A stretch of 64,000 nt of DNA from the NCBI GenBank assembly GCA_035048485.1, contig CM068590.1, positions 5,828,093 through 5,892,092 of the forward strand, read 5' to 3'. Position 1 is the first letter of the stretch; every line of letters begins with the position of its first letter. Under the pieces are notes generated by a model. That model had not been told where the DNA came from and made no database searches. It saw only the letters and a program-made list of their open reading frames with translations. Both the position numbers and the translations under genes were made by a program. The DNA is from Pteria penguin. Lineage: Eukaryota > Mollusca > Bivalvia > Pterioida > Pteriidae. This document shows, one piece after another, positions 9,730 to 21,741 of the stretch.

Positions 9730-12700
9730 TCATTTTTTTGACAATTCCCTCTCATACAAAGACAAAAATCGCTCCATCAACTCAGACTTTCTCTCGTGTT
9801 GCTCCCTCAACATTCGTTCCAATCTCTCATATCTCTCTTTCCTCTCCTCTCTCGCCTCTCTCAAAAAGTCTATCACACTCTCACTTTTACTTTTTTTGAT
9901 TTTTTTGCTTTTACTAGGCCCCTCACTATTGAACTCCTCTTCCTCCTCCGCTCCACATGCTATTGTGTAAACTGGCTGTATAGTGGGGTTACCACCATAG
10001 GCATCCCTCATTTCCTCATGATACGGAAATGACTTCCTGTCATTTCCACTTTTCTTATTATGTTGCTCTACCTTGTAAGATAATTATAATCAATATTAAA
10101 GGTTTATTACTTCAAAGGAAATGAATGACATAGAAGAAGAGTTTAAGTCCTGTAATTGTAATTGAAAGGTAGATACACGTATAAAACTTTTCTTGAACTA
10201 TGATACCTACAAAGCATACTTAATGAACAGGGCATTTGATCCAAGTCACAATAGAATTGGACTTGTGAAATGACCCTTGAGAGTTGCTTTATTTCCAAGG
10301 CCGGGTATGCATTCCTTAGAATGCTGTCAAGATGAGATGGTGTGACTGTAACCAACCTGGCTTCGTGGGTTTTGTCCAGGTACTCTGGGTTATCCCCCAC
10401 AAAGGACATCCTCAGGTCAACTTCTGGACCAAGGAGCAAGATTTATAAAAGTTGTTAGCTTGTTTCTTGATAGTTGTAAAATCAATAAATTTAATAAGAA
10501 TGCTGCCATTCCTTTACTATTTAAATTTCATCAAGCAATCTGGCACACAAAAACATCATGTTTGATATCAACAACATACTTTGATTTTAAATAATTAAAT
10601 ACCTCCTTGTACTTTGCTTCCAGCTTCATCCATTTATTTTTTATCTGCTCCCAATCTACATTTGTGCCCATATCCCTGTTGAATTTCGATGTAATTCCCT
10701 GCCAAATGCTTTTTTTGGTTTCCCTCCCCTCATTGAATTTAGAATTCGCATCGCCTCTTAAAGAAATCAATCTCCTTGTGGCCTCCTCATTCCAAATGAA
10801 TTTGTCTGAAATATATTAATAATCAACGAATTAATACAAACAAGTGTTTGATCGTGAGCGATACAAGTCCCCTACCGGCAGCAAATTTGACCTTGACCTT
10901 GATTCAAAGTCATGATACACCCGTGGGTCCCAAGGAACATTTCTGTGAAATATTGATATCCATCCACACGGGGAGGAGATATGCAACGGACAAGGTTTTG
11001 ACCATGGTGTCTATTGTAACCTAAACTTTGACAGACAGACACAGACAGGGTGGAAACTATAAGTCCCCTTTAGCTTTGGAGGTAGGGGACTAATAATTAA
11101 ATGAATTTATATCAATTTGTTTGTATGCTATATATACATATATGAATTTACATGTATAATGAAACTGTTTTAAAAGAAAAGACAATGATTTGATAACTAA
11201 CCAGTAGATGCAGATGGTTTCATGTTGTCACCTGATGGGCCTGGTTGCTCTGGATCTAAAGTATCATTTCAATTTATTAAATCATATAATCTCATCATAT
11301 TAATGATTAATTATATGCAACAGTTTTAACAAATTCAAGAAATTACCATCTCGCAAAATTAAATATCAAGCCATAAATGCTGTATTTCATATAAAACAAG
11401 TGTTATAGCGATACAAGTCCCCTAAAGGCAGTAAATTTCATGACAACATTTTGTTATGCCCTAGACAAGGATTTTACCATGGTGTCTATTGTGATCTTGA
11501 ACTATGACCTTGGTTCAAGGTTATGGCACATTTTTCGGTCCTAAGGAACATTTCTGTGGAATAGTATTGAAATCCATTAACAGGGGAAAGAGTTATGCCC
11601 AGAACAAGGTTTTGACCATGGAGTATAATACTATATTGTCACCTTAGTTCAAGGTCATGATACACCCTTAGGTCCCAAGGAATATTTCTTTGAAATATTT
11701 TTGAAATCCATCCACATTGGGAGGAATTATGCTATGACTGAAATCAAAAAGAAATCAGGAGGTTTCTTACAAATACAAATGTATCACAACAGAACTGTGA
11801 CAATATTTTCTCAATACCTGACAAAATCAATTTCCTACCTGCACATGTTACAGTAGCTGTGGGTACTGCAACACTCCTTGTAGGAGGCTTCAGCCTTCTT
11901 TGTTGATGGTTGATGTTTTGAAATTGAAAAATATACATGTGTTTTGACTGACATTTTAAAATATTATAGCTTGTAATGATAACAATAAATATTAAGTAAT
12001 TTCTTCTCCAATAAACTGGGTAACGTTGAGCAATATTCCTCTTGTTAATTATACACATGTATCAAACATGGCTGCAGATAGAAGGCATCGTCATCGGCAG
12101 TTGCTAAGGACAACAAGATATACAGCTTTTTTTTTCTTACGCCGCTGTCACATTTCGATTTCTACTTACTGCAATCTAATGTTAATATTTGAAAATGTAA
12201 ACTCATTTATTCAAATAAGTCCATTCTAATGTCTAAATTGAATTATAAGGATTAACTTTGACACGTTTGCAATTTATTGCGATATAATATAGTTTTAGGT
12301 GGTGCACACTTTTTTATAATCCGCTTCGATATTATATCTCAATAAATTGCAAACATGTTAAAGTTAATCCTTAAGTATTCTTATCAACTCGCTAGGACTA
12401 AATACCCTGGGTGTCTTTTCACTATTTGATGGTTTCTTTTTACACACAAACGAGCCATGTCCTTGTTCTACCTCATATAGTCTGTATAGTTAGCATAGAC
12501 CATTACATCTTAACCTGTCTATCTCATGACGCCCCGTGTGGCACGTTAAAGATCTCTACATGCTTCAGATGGGTCCGTTGCAAAATTCAAAATTTGTATG
12601 ACCTGCATCAATCAATTGCTTTTACTTTCACCTACAATATTTGTGGTGTGGCATAAAGCAATAAAGAAACAAAAAATAAACTTCAACATATTATTGTTAC

Positions 12701-14515
12701 TCTCATTAAAAGTATTGCTAAGATATACATGTAGCATACATGTACAACTATCAGTGTGTGTATACCTCTACCAGAAGTAGTAGGGACCTTTCCTTTCTCT
12801 TTCTCCTCTCTTTCTAGAGTTCCTTTTTCGATTACTCTTTCATCTACATTTATACAAAGAACTTTAATTATTTCATGTACTGATTAAGTGACTAAGAATA
12901 TCTCTTTGTGAAGATATATAAGCTATGTGTATATGTACATGTAACATAATATCCTTATAAACATAACATTTAAAAGTTAATTTCAACAAGTATACAGTAA
13001 TTTTACTTCCTACTCAATATGTCATTGTCCATATTTATATTTTAGTGTTATAATCCGTTATAGACATATCCTGAAAGAGATAGCCATTCTATTGTTCCCT
13101 CAAGTGAACTACATATATTTCCCGAAGGCTGTCTCACAAGAGGCCAGTCTGATTGGTTTATTATACCACTATTTCAAATAACTTGTCATATTGAATATGA
13201 TGATATAATATAACAATATATCATGAAGTATAACATTAACTTTGAGTACACTTCGTATTGGAAGAAGAAGAAGAACAGCTCATCCAAAAGAGCTGATGTC
13301 AATTACGAGGTTGGAGGGAAGATATAAAAAAAATTATCAATCTGAGTGATATTCATAGGGGAAAAGTCTTAAAGGTATAATAAATGAAGTGAGTTACATG
13401 TGGTACAATATGATCTGTTAAACTTGCATGAAACAGACATATTCTTTTGTTTAAATTGTTATGCTGCCACTCTAGTATTTAAACAAATTAAACAATTTAA
13501 ATAGTAATCATTGGAAAGAAATTTCATTAAATAAGAAATGCTGTTTCAAGGAAATTTTAATAATGAGTTTCTTAATTGAATAATACTATATAGAGGTAAA
13601 TTATCAAGTGTATGTCCCGTATAATACCAAATTTTTTATTTCAATGAATTTGCCAGAGTTTAAAACATTTCAATAATACAGGTATCTAAAAAGAAGGGTT
13701 GAACATCTTCCCCCTTTTTCCAAGCACTAAAACATTTTGAACCAAACCTGTAAAGACTGAAAGTATGTCACAAAACTTAAGAATTTACAATTTTTTGCGT
13801 TCTAAGTATATTCATGGTAATTATGTCTCAAGTATCCAACCGCTTGATAATGACTGGTCACCTCCTGCTTCCATGTCGTGATATATGACTGAGAAATTGT
13901 TGAAAGCGAAGTAAAACCTATCAACGTTGCAAACCAATCTGACTCTGTAGTCGGCTTACGGGATTTGTCTTTTGGTCATGATTCAGTAAATTGCTGAATG
14001 GATTTTCTTTCGAACGAATTAAGGACCCAAGTTCGAATCTTATGCGAGAGGCCTAAGACTGCAATCACTGTTTACGTACACTACAGAGAGATACATGTAT
14101 ACTAACAAAGTGGGGTGTGCTACATTTCTCCATCAAGCAGTCCATGGCTGATTCAGAGGACAGTCTGAGTCTTGGTAGGGTAACGGTTTTTTAATTTATA
14201 TAAAGGTGACAGATTTTTTAAACTTTGAGGTCAATAAGGAACTGGACAAAAAATGCACGTATTGATTAAAGTTTGATCACAGGAACCGGTAACTTATATA
14301 CACAAGAAAAATCGAAAACAAGTCAAAGAATTTAGTGTGCATGTTTTATTGATAAATTAAATGTTCCTGAGATTTGATGTACTGAAATAAAGAAGATTCC
14401 TGTCCATACCTTTGCTATCTTTTATCCTTTGGACATCGAGGTCAGATAAGAATATTGTAAAGGATTCCACCTTGTTTCCTATCACTTGTTTTGTAAGTGT
14501 GATAGTGTCGGACAT
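9730..14515 (-). CDS. Harbinger Myb/SANT (trihelix-like) accessory protein, six exons (copy A)
   Basis: This is the second protein of PIF/Harbinger elements, which in known systems binds DNA and helps the transposase enter the nucleus and find the ends. Minus-strand exons: 14515-14410 (MSDTITLTKQVIG..), 12843-12772 (DERVIEKGTLERE..), about 11897-11838 (PPTRSVAVPTATV), 11255-11202 (DPEQPGPSGDN), 10805-10603 (KFIWNEEATRRLISLRG..KYKE) and 10071-9730 (VEQHNKKSGNDRK.. then an E/K/R coiled coil). The Myb/SANT helices carry W at FIW, IWQGI and DWEQIKNKW. All resolved junctions are phase-consistent with GT-AG. The start of the third exon is unresolved: this copy has two bases fewer than copy B there. 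Function is by family analogy. The ISL2EU element lies 328 bp upstream of the start. Confidence 0.78.
10143..10439 (-). CDS. Hypothetical 98-codon exon inside a Myb/SANT intron (copy A)
   Basis: An open frame on the same strand as the Myb/SANT gene, inside its last intron. It reads like real protein (VDLRMSFVGDNPEYLDKTHEARLVTV..ISQVQFYCDLDQ) and follows a pyrimidine-rich GGTCCAG acceptor-like site at about 10432. The copy-B partner (33860-34156) is also open, with only a few substitutions. I recognise no family. It could be an alternative or relic exon of the accessory gene. Confidence 0.45.
   Translation of the reverse strand: MLLGPEVDLRMSFVGDNPEYLDKTHEARLVTVTPSHLDSILRNAYPALEIKQLSRVISQVQFYCDLDQMPCSLSMLCRYHSSRKVLYVYLPFNYNYRT
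10841..11094. repeat. Short inverted-end repeat (AAGTCCCCTACC family)
   Basis: It begins ATACAAGTCCCCTACCGGCAG and ends GGTAGGGGACT, with GACAGACAGACACAGACAG before the end. Non-coding, in an intron of the Myb/SANT gene. The partner in copy B is 34557-34810. Confidence 0.6.
11397..11735. repeat. Second, truncated AAGTCCCCT-family repeat (copy A)
   Basis: It begins AAGTGTTATAGCGATACAAG and shares CAAGGTTTTGACCATGG and GGTCCCAAGGAA with the element at 10841. Its first bases are the insertion target used by the CACTA-like element in copy B (44056 onward), so this copy shows the empty site (AA at 11397-11398, within ACAAGTG). Confidence 0.6.
12246..12373. repeat. Foldback MITE (copy A)
   Basis: AAGGATTAACTTTGACACG..GCAATTTATTG at the left is inverted at the right as CAATAAATTGCAAACATG..GTTAATCCTT. 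The arms are about 45 bp around a short centre. No coding capacity. The partner is 44904-45030. Confidence 0.75.
12520..12670. repeat. SINE-tail fragment
   Basis: GGCACGTTAAAGATCTCTAC..GGGTCCGTTGCAAA..AATTTGTATGACCTGCAT matches in outline the sequences at 53220-53340 and 63630-63770, an ATGACG/CGTTAAAGATC-type dispersed repeat end. Confidence 0.5.
13840..13935 (+). repeat. SINE-tail fragment (TTGTTGAAAGCGAAGTAAAAC)
   Basis: GGTCACCTCCTGCTTCCATG and TTGTTGAAAGCGAAGTAAAA match the 3' half of the complete SINE at 22083-22258. Partner in copy B near 46550. The remaining sequence between 12850 and 14400 shows no exon and is read as intron 1 of the Myb/SANT gene. Confidence 0.6.
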
Positions 14516-14987
14516 TATGATCTATAGATCTAATAAGTTCCTACTAGGGTAACTTACTTACTATGGTAAGTACTGTACTGTACAGCAGACGATACCAGGG
14601 AAGTACTATAGCCGATTCCTTGTGAAAATGTTGATGAAAACGTTGATATTCTGCACTTTCTTGACAAAATAATCATTCAAATTTCGATTTATATTAACAA
14701 GAAGTGTAATCAAAATATCAACATTAATAAACAAGCAGAATTTCTCTCTTATTTCTCATCCTGGCGAATCGGAAACCGTGATGTGTCTGTAATAGAATTC
14801 CGGAAACAGAACCTGAAACGGAGTCTTAAATGCTCAGGGAATAGTTCTTTTTCGAGTTACCGTTACGGTTCGAATATTATATGACCCTCATTGTTTACGT
14901 TAGCCCCTTCCACTTCCGGTTTGCCGCTAAATTCAGTATTGCAATTTTTTATACAAAACAAAACGCCCCATTAATCAGTGATCTGCA

Positions 14988-17541
14988 ATGAATTTTACCC
15001 AAATGAAGGTGCCTTTTCTGAAGAAATATCTCCAAGATAGAGGTGTCACATGTTATCTTTATAAAAAAGAACAACTTGTGCGTTTATGCGTTGTAGCTGA
15101 AGAGATGGAGCTTGAGGTTTTGAACAAATCTGATCAAGGTATGTATACATCATTACATTATCGTTTATATTTTCTTAATTTATACTTTTGTTTTAAAATG
15201 AAAACTTTAAATTAATAATTGACCATTCTCATATATTCCTGGGAAAATATAAAACGCATAAGCCTTGTACGGTGACATGATAAAGGGGGGAGGTTAAGGT
15301 TGTGGACTCGGAATCTGAGAGGAATAGTTTCAATCCACGTCAGGTCCTGGGTTTTTTTCTGATTTCAATTTCACTTTCTTAACTAGTATGTTATCTCTGC
15401 TGTCTCGGGAATAGCCAGGGTGAATATTGTGATGGATAGTTGGTCATTAACATCCTGAAAGCAGATGTCCTGGGTTCAAGTCCCCGTCTGGCTAACAATT
15501 TTTTAACCTGCCTGCTACAAAATGATTTGTATTGTCAAAACTCAGTTATTTCATAATATAAGTTCAAAGACTTTAAAATGATTCATTACGTTTGTATATT
15601 GAATGTCAAACGCATGTACATGTATGATGAACTAAATTTTCTTGATTTTTTACACAGAAATATCAGACGAATATGGACTGCAAGACATGGCGAGGAGGAG
15701 GGTACTAATTGATGGCCAGGAAGTTATCCTTGATGATGTCACCAAAATAATGGGATGGAGCAAGAACTTGATGTCCCTGCCTGATCTTGAGTCTGCTGAC
15801 ATCATGGTGTACTTGTATAAAGAATGTGGATGGGGTGAGCAGCGACTCAAAAACTACAAGGCAGATAATGGATATCAGCTGTATCTCGCCAACCACATAA
15901 GTAATGTTGAGATGTGCAACATGAAAGAAAATGCCTACACTTATGTGAGAGGGAATTGTATCCCAGAGACAAGACAAAATAAGGATCCATACCATACATG
16001 GATTTTGCTGGCTTCAAACGGTGGAGTTCATTCTGGGGGCTGTACATGTGTTGCGTAAGTATAAAAGACATTAAAAATTAAAGGTATTTTAACAATTGAA
16101 AAGATTTATTAACATATTAACAATAAAATAAAATTCATAGATCAGCAGTTGTGTAAAAAGTATCAACAAAAGAACAAAGTTTGTAACAAGATAATTAGAA
16201 TCAAATAAATAACATTTGTCAACAATATTTAAATAGAAAAAGAATAAATAAATATATTGCATATAATACTGTATGTTTATATCTAGTAATTCTGACAAAT
16301 GAAAGTTACGTAAATTTATACATGTATGTCAGTGACTATTAAAATGATAACAACATGCAATCAGTTATGAACACATTTAAATGAATAAAGATATGAATAC
16401 AATGTACATGTATATGTTACATTTTTATTACAGAGATGATGGTACATGTAAACATTGTGTGGCATTGCTGTTTGGGATAAGAAGCTTCCTAGACCGTCAC
16501 AGAGACCGTCATAGCGAGAGTTGCACTGATGTGGAATGCGTATGGGATAAGCCGAGAAAAAAATCTGAACCAATTGAGATACTTGACATTGATATTCGCA
16601 AAGATGAGTCCACTTCTGCTTCAAACCTGGTACCTACACTGATGAATTATCATCCAGTTGGGAAGACAGAACATAATTTAGGCTTAAGGGGTATTGAAAA
16701 AGAACTTTACATGCTTGTTAAGAATGATAATCCACTTTTGTTGCAAACACTTGACCCCCCTAGTGATGAAAGTTCTGATGATGAATCTTTATCTCTTCCA
16801 ACATTGCAACAAGCAGTTCAAAGTACACCTATCAATGAAAGCATTACACAACACTTACAATCTGTCTTTAACGAAAATGTGATACGTGAAATAGAAGTTG
16901 CAACTCGAGGTCAATCAAACAATGAAGCTTGGTATGAACATCGTCAAGGTCGTATAACAGCATCTGTATTTTCATCAGTCATGCACTTTAGATATACTTC
17001 TAAACCAAATAATTATATTCTTAAATTGGTCATGGGTAAAGGAAATGAGACCAATGCCCCATCACTATTGTTTGGAAAAAGCCATGAACCTATAGCAAGA
17101 AATATTTATTTTCAGGAGACTAAAAAACAACATAGGTCATTTAATGTAAATCAGTGTGGTTTGTTTGTAGACAAGAATTATCCATATATTGGAGCATCTC
17201 CTGATGGTGTAGTTACCTGTTCTTGTTGTGGTCAAGGTCTCTTAGAAATCAAATGTAGCTACACTTACCAAAATGATTATCCAAATAAAGCATGTGAAGA
17301 TAATAACTATCATGTTTATTGTGATGAGAATAATAATCTCAGATTAAAATGTTCATCACCATGGTATGTTCAAATACAAGGTCAAATGGGTGTTACAAAA
17401 CTAAAATGGTGTGACTTTGTTTTCTACACTAAGAAAGGCATTGCAATAGATAGAATAACATTTGATCCTGAAATGTATGATGAAATAACAAAAAAATGTA
17501 AACGATTCTTTGAAACATATGTGCTTAAATCTCTTTTGTAA
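14988..17541 (+). CDS. SAP + SWIM + YqaJ-type nuclease protein of the ISL2EU element
   Basis: Three exons (14988-15138, 15658-16054, 16434-17541) join in phase to give 551 residues with no stop. The N-terminus (about 5-40, VPFLKKYLQDRG..KEQLVRLC) looks like a SAP DNA-binding helix pair. A SWIM zinc finger spans the exon 2/3 junction (C179-x-C181, C188-x-H190, then ALL). The C-terminal half is a YqaJ/lambda-exonuclease-like fold: W349..R..GRITAS, FGKSHE (E401), SPDG (D440), LEIK (E454, K456) and Q496-x-Q-x-Q500, so the expected catalytic set is complete. In this superfamily the nuclease accompanies the transposase; its exact role is unproven. Intron 1 contains a SINE. It looks functional, unlike its partner transposase. 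Confidence 0.88.
15410..15525 (+). repeat. tRNA-derived SINE in intron 1 of the YqaJ gene
   Basis: It has a B-box-like GGTTCAAGTCCCCGTCTGGC and a tail ATTTTTTAACCTGCCTGCTAC, the same family as 3624-3740. A second tRNA-like head lies just upstream (15293-15350, GTGGACTCGGAATCTGAGAGG..GGTCCTGGG). Confidence 0.55.
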
Positions 17542-17867
17542 ACTTTATACATGTAAATAAAAATGAAACAAAATGATTTGTTATATTTTGTATTTAAGAG
17601 ATCTTGAATTTATACAAAAACCTATTAGTTATAAACAGCCTCATCATGATAAAAAAAAATATTGTCACTGATACATGTATATAACATAATAACTTTTATC
17701 AGCAAAATAAGATATATTAAAATGCAAAGTTAACTAGAGATCAAATGCCTATTGGGATTAAGTAAGCTTCATTTATTTTATTTAAAATATTTCTGACTAA
17801 CTTTACACATTAAATATGTACAAGAATCAAATTGATAGAATATTTCATGAAATAGTGTTAAAAGTAT

Positions 17868-20711
17868 TCAATTTTTAACCAATGGCGTCTGTACATTACA
17901 CAAAAATGCACATATTTTCAAAATTTGATTAGCTAAATCTTTTAATTTTAAAGGCATAGTATTTGACAAAATTTTATATCATTTCAGTCTGCCAATTGCT
18001 CTTTCTACATGGATTCTCAGTTTGGCAATATTTTTTGTCTTCCTGATATCTGAGGCTAAGAGGTGTTTTCCTTTACCCCACAAACACTTTTTAGTAAATG
18101 GAGGTATATTTAAAGTGGCTCCTCTCTCTAGCAATAAATCCCTGATAACAAAACCTCTGTCTGCCATTACTCCATCTCCCTTGTGAATATTATCTAAAAA
18201 ACCACTGTGTTCAGTAATATACCTATCCGAAACATTTCCTCCCCATAAATCAGACACAAAAGTAAATGCTGCAGTTGGTGTTATTAACACAAGAGCTTTA
18301 AATGTATTTCTATGCTTATATGAGCTATATGTTTGAGCTTGAGCAGTAGGTGTTGTTGGTCGTTCTATAAAAAATTCTGTACAATCAATAATTGAAACTG
18401 TTTTGGGAAATGTTTGTTTGAAACATCTAGGCATATCTTTTTTAACCCTGGTTGATTTTGGCCATTTCAATAACTGACTGAAGATAAATGACATAAAACT
18501 AGTCCAAGTTGAGAAAATCTGAGATATACGTGTTATTGAAGTTCCAAACATATCTGCCAATATATGAGCAGGTAGGCCCATACGAATTCTTAGGAGCGTT
18601 ATAAGGAACTCACTGAAGTTGTTCAGCTTTCTTTTCGGACCTGTTTTTTGTCTGTCGAGATTGTCCTGATAGACAGCATCATGGTGAGTTCCTCCTTTAC
18701 CCCTCCAGTACTTTAACATTGGAGTGACCTTCTCAAGAATTCCTAAAAATAATAAAATATAAATATATTGAAGATTTTAAATAAAATACATGATTATTTG
18801 ATTGCCTTTATCCCAATTAAATAAGCTGACATAAAAATGTTTTGATGTAAACATTTTTGTGTTGCTGTGAAGCATATTAGCACTTACATGTAGGAATAAC
18901 TTTTTCATATGTCTGTCTATTTGTATGTTAGTCAAGGATTCATTCATTGTCGGTTGCCCCCAATCTTTTGCTCTACGTTTAAATGTAGAGAAAAAAAACC
19001 GGGGGCATCCGACGATGGGATTCATTAAAAGTGATTTCTATGTGTTGCTAAATAATAAAGGTGATTTGCTATAAGATTTAATTTTGAACCTGGATCATGG
19101 TATTAACTATTACAAAATAGCTTCTTGTGAGTATTAGACATGCAGTTTACTTAAAAGCAATTAAGTTACATTAATTAAATATACGTTTCTATAGTTAACA
19201 TGTCTTACTAAAGATTCCAAACAGGGTTAACACTGATGGGACTCCTAGATAGCGTCGAACATTTTCATCACTCTCAGTAATTTTTTCAACAAAGAGATCT
19301 CTCATGAGCTGTTGAGGATGCTTGATTGCCTCATCTCGCTGGTCATATATTCTCATATCAATTAAAGTTATGTCTGTCTGTGTTTCAATATCCTTTTTTG
19401 CTTTGGATTCATCGGTTTTGTCAACATGACTATCTGAATGGTCATCTCCAAATAAAGCTGAATTTAAAAAGAAAAAGCAAAGAAATTAATAAATGATAAA
19501 TACAAGTACACTTTGTATTTCTGTAAGAAAACAATCTGTTCAATTCATTTGTATACAAAAGCATATCTATGTATTTCAAATACATAATAACATATATATT
19601 TATGTACAAAATATATGTGTAAGGTAAAAACTCTTTCCATTATTTAGAAAAAAATAGAGGAGTCATATATTTTTACCATAAAAAAATTATTATTAAGAAG
19701 AGGGAAATATTCACAACTTTAAGGATATATTGTTTTGGGTATTTTAAACTTTTATATTGATTTCAAAAGTGAAATACTAAAAATTAATTTTATTACCATT
19801 TTCTTCTTGAGCAAAATTATCTGTGAAATTGACAGTTTTAACAATTTCCTCAGCTTGTGGATAGGCTATTCCAAGTGTGTCATCAGTGCTTATATCAATC
19901 TATAGGAAATAAAAATAGACACTAGATATATAGACCTGTCAAAAGAACTTTGTTAATACAAATGTATTTATACATCATATACCTACTGAAGTTTGATTAA
20001 GAGAAATATTTTGGGGTCAAATTTTTTTGTTTTACCTATGACCACTGATTTTGAATTAATTGGATTGACATCAAGTGTTTTAATTCCTCATCCTGACAAG
20101 GTAATGCAATGAAAATGCCTCTCATGCCTTTCTTTTACTTATAGCTTTTGTTTGCAGCGAGTATTGATGGCCAAACAGGAGATGCTTTCTCAGCCAGGGC
20201 CTGGTCTCATCTCCAGCTTCATTGTGACTAAGTGTTGTTGTGATGCATTGCAAAGATTTGTAATTCATAAAATGTTGCAAAAACTTAAGTTAAAATATGT
20301 GTCTTTACTTTAGCTTACTAGTGGAATTTTGTCAGTCTCCATTAATGTGGCCGCTTCTTCCTCCTCCATAGGTTCACAATTTTCAGCATAGCCAAAGACA
20401 TAGGACCTTTTCGCAATAGAGTCTATAGGTCTTGGTTTAGTTGCATTTTTGTAATTGTTCTATTCAAATAATGTTGGATGCGGGTTTTCGTCACTTGGGC
20501 AGCCATCCACAAAATGTAACGAGCAGACACGATGGTGTTTTGGTGGGTCATAATTTTCTCTTGGTAAAAGATCGATCCATATTTTACGTTGTCTGGAAGC
20601 TTTTATTTTTGTTGGGAAAGGAAAAAACTTAACATTTTGCATATATGGATATCTCTTTCTCTTTTTATCATCAGATGTGCAGCCTGCAGCTGCACAATAG
20701 TACCGAGTCAT
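17868..20711 (-). pseudogene. ISL2EU THAP + DDE transposase with two nonsense codons
   Basis: Four exons join in phase (20711-20319, 19899-19797, 19457-19209, 18742-17868), about 540 codons. Exon 1 has a THAP zinc finger: C6, C11, W45, C63-x2-H66 and PHPTLFE. The last exon is a DDE_4-type catalytic core with IIDCTE, VMADRGF and HVERAIGRLK, at residues 112, 187 and 239 counted from its MLKYWRG. A TAG at 20462-20460 follows LFE and a TGA at 17981-17979 follows RLK; in both cases the frame continues with family-like sequence (NNYKNATKPRP.. and YKILSNTMPLKLKD..). Both fit single C-to-T changes (CAG, CGA). The gene would excise and insert the element but appears dead here unless these are read through. 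Confidence 0.87.
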
Positions 20712-21046
20712 TTTTATTTACATTTTCTTGTTCGTTGTTAGGGAAACCGGAAGTGTATAGGGCTTACGTTACTAGGCCGGCGCGATAAATAGTTTATAAA
20801 ATCCGTGTTTATAACGGTCAAAAGCAGTAACTCGAAAAAGGACTATTAGTTTGTAAATATTAAAATATTCAACTATTTTTGCATTTTATTTCACTTTTAT
20901 CGCTCGTTATCCGCCATCTTGGATCGGATCAGAACGTCGCTCTAGCCCGTTCCGATCATTCCAATCCATTCCGGCGGAACGGCGCGTTCCATTATCAGAA
21001 ACAGCCGGAACAACCAGAACGTTCCGCATAATGGAACGCACCCCAG

Positions 21047-21582
21047 ATTTCTGGTTATGGTTATTTTAGGTCTTTTTGAAGGTTGCAGAAACCCCCCTCC
21101 CCTTCTTCAGACTGAATAGTGGAAAATAGTAATCACGGCCCCTTTCAAAAATTTCCGGATCCGCCTATTATCAGTGTTTAGGTCTATGCGATTCAAGCGA
21201 GACTCGATGGCACAAAAAGTGGCTTAAAACAGTGGTATTTTCATTTTCTGCATTTATACATGCAAATTCGGTGTCTTTGGTGGTTATGTATATTTGGAAT
21301 ACAAGTCATGTGACTAGACTTTGTTGTGTGCAGTTTTTGTATTGTACTTACATGTTATCTGTAGAAAGCAATGTACAGAAATGTAGACCTCTGAAACGAA
21401 CCCACCCGAAGCTTGGAGAGGTCGTTTACTAGTTACCTCCGACATATTGTAACATAACTGTATCCAAATAATTGTGTTGGGAGGTCAAACACATCCCCCC
21501 CCCCACCCTTTATTTTTGTGGTCAAAGAAAGATAACTCGTTTTAAACTTTCGTTAATACTTAAAACGTTACAACAACGTCGC
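21047..21582. other. Right flank of Harbinger, junction of the missing TRIM segment
   Basis: No gene. The match with copy B runs to GTGGTAT at 21231-21237, then jumps to 51515 in copy B, skipping the 3.6-kb TRIM block. A C-run lies at 21495-21507. Confidence 0.6.
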
Positions 21583-21741
21583 TATCACATAAGATCTGAA
21601 ATGAATTATCATTTCATACGGCATTTATGACACGAGTTGTTTGCTTTATATCCCGAGCCTTGGCGAGGGTATGTAAAACACACGAGATTCATAATTACGG
21701 TATGAAATGAAATTTCATTTCAGATTCTTTTTATCACATAT
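21583..21741. repeat. Foldback element (ATCTGAAATGAA arms)
   Basis: TATCACATAAGATCTGAAAT..TTTCATACGG and its inverted counterpart CCG/GGTATGAAATG..CATTTCAGATTC..ATCACATA face each other, with CCCGAGCC/GCGAGGG near the centre. Non-coding. The partner is 51871-52029. Confidence 0.65.

Larger units (their letters stand above)
14843..20844. mobile_element. ISL2EU (IS4EU)-type DNA transposon, 6,002 bp, copy A only
   Basis: The ends are AGTTCTTTTTCGAGTTACCG and, reverse-complemented, AGTCCTTTTTCGAGTTACTG, flanked by AT at 14841-14842 and 20845-20846. Copy B has the empty site GGGA-AT-TAGTTTG at 47521-47530, which fixes the ends to the base. A 2-bp AT duplication plus a THAP/DDE transposase and a YqaJ-nuclease gene fits the ISL2EU superfamily as known in animals. 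The genes converge, with 327 bp between their ends. It sits within the Harbinger, between that element's Myb/SANT start and right end. Confidence 0.93.
5873..21043. mobile_element. PIF/Harbinger DNA transposon, copy A (with nested ISL2EU)
   Basis: The ends are inverted repeats GGGTGCGTTCCATTATGCGG (5873 onward and the complement ending at 21043), flanked by CAG at 5870-5872 and 21044-21046. A 3-bp CWG-type target duplication is characteristic of many animal Harbingers. Without the nested element at 14843-20844 it is about 9.2 kb. It has the usual two-gene plan: a DDE transposase gene on the plus strand starting about 100 bp from the left end, and a Myb/SANT gene on the minus strand starting near the right end. 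Both ends also hold an internal inverted copy of GCGTTCCATTAT. The copy-B partner has identical flanks, so both descend from one insertion. Confidence 0.93.
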
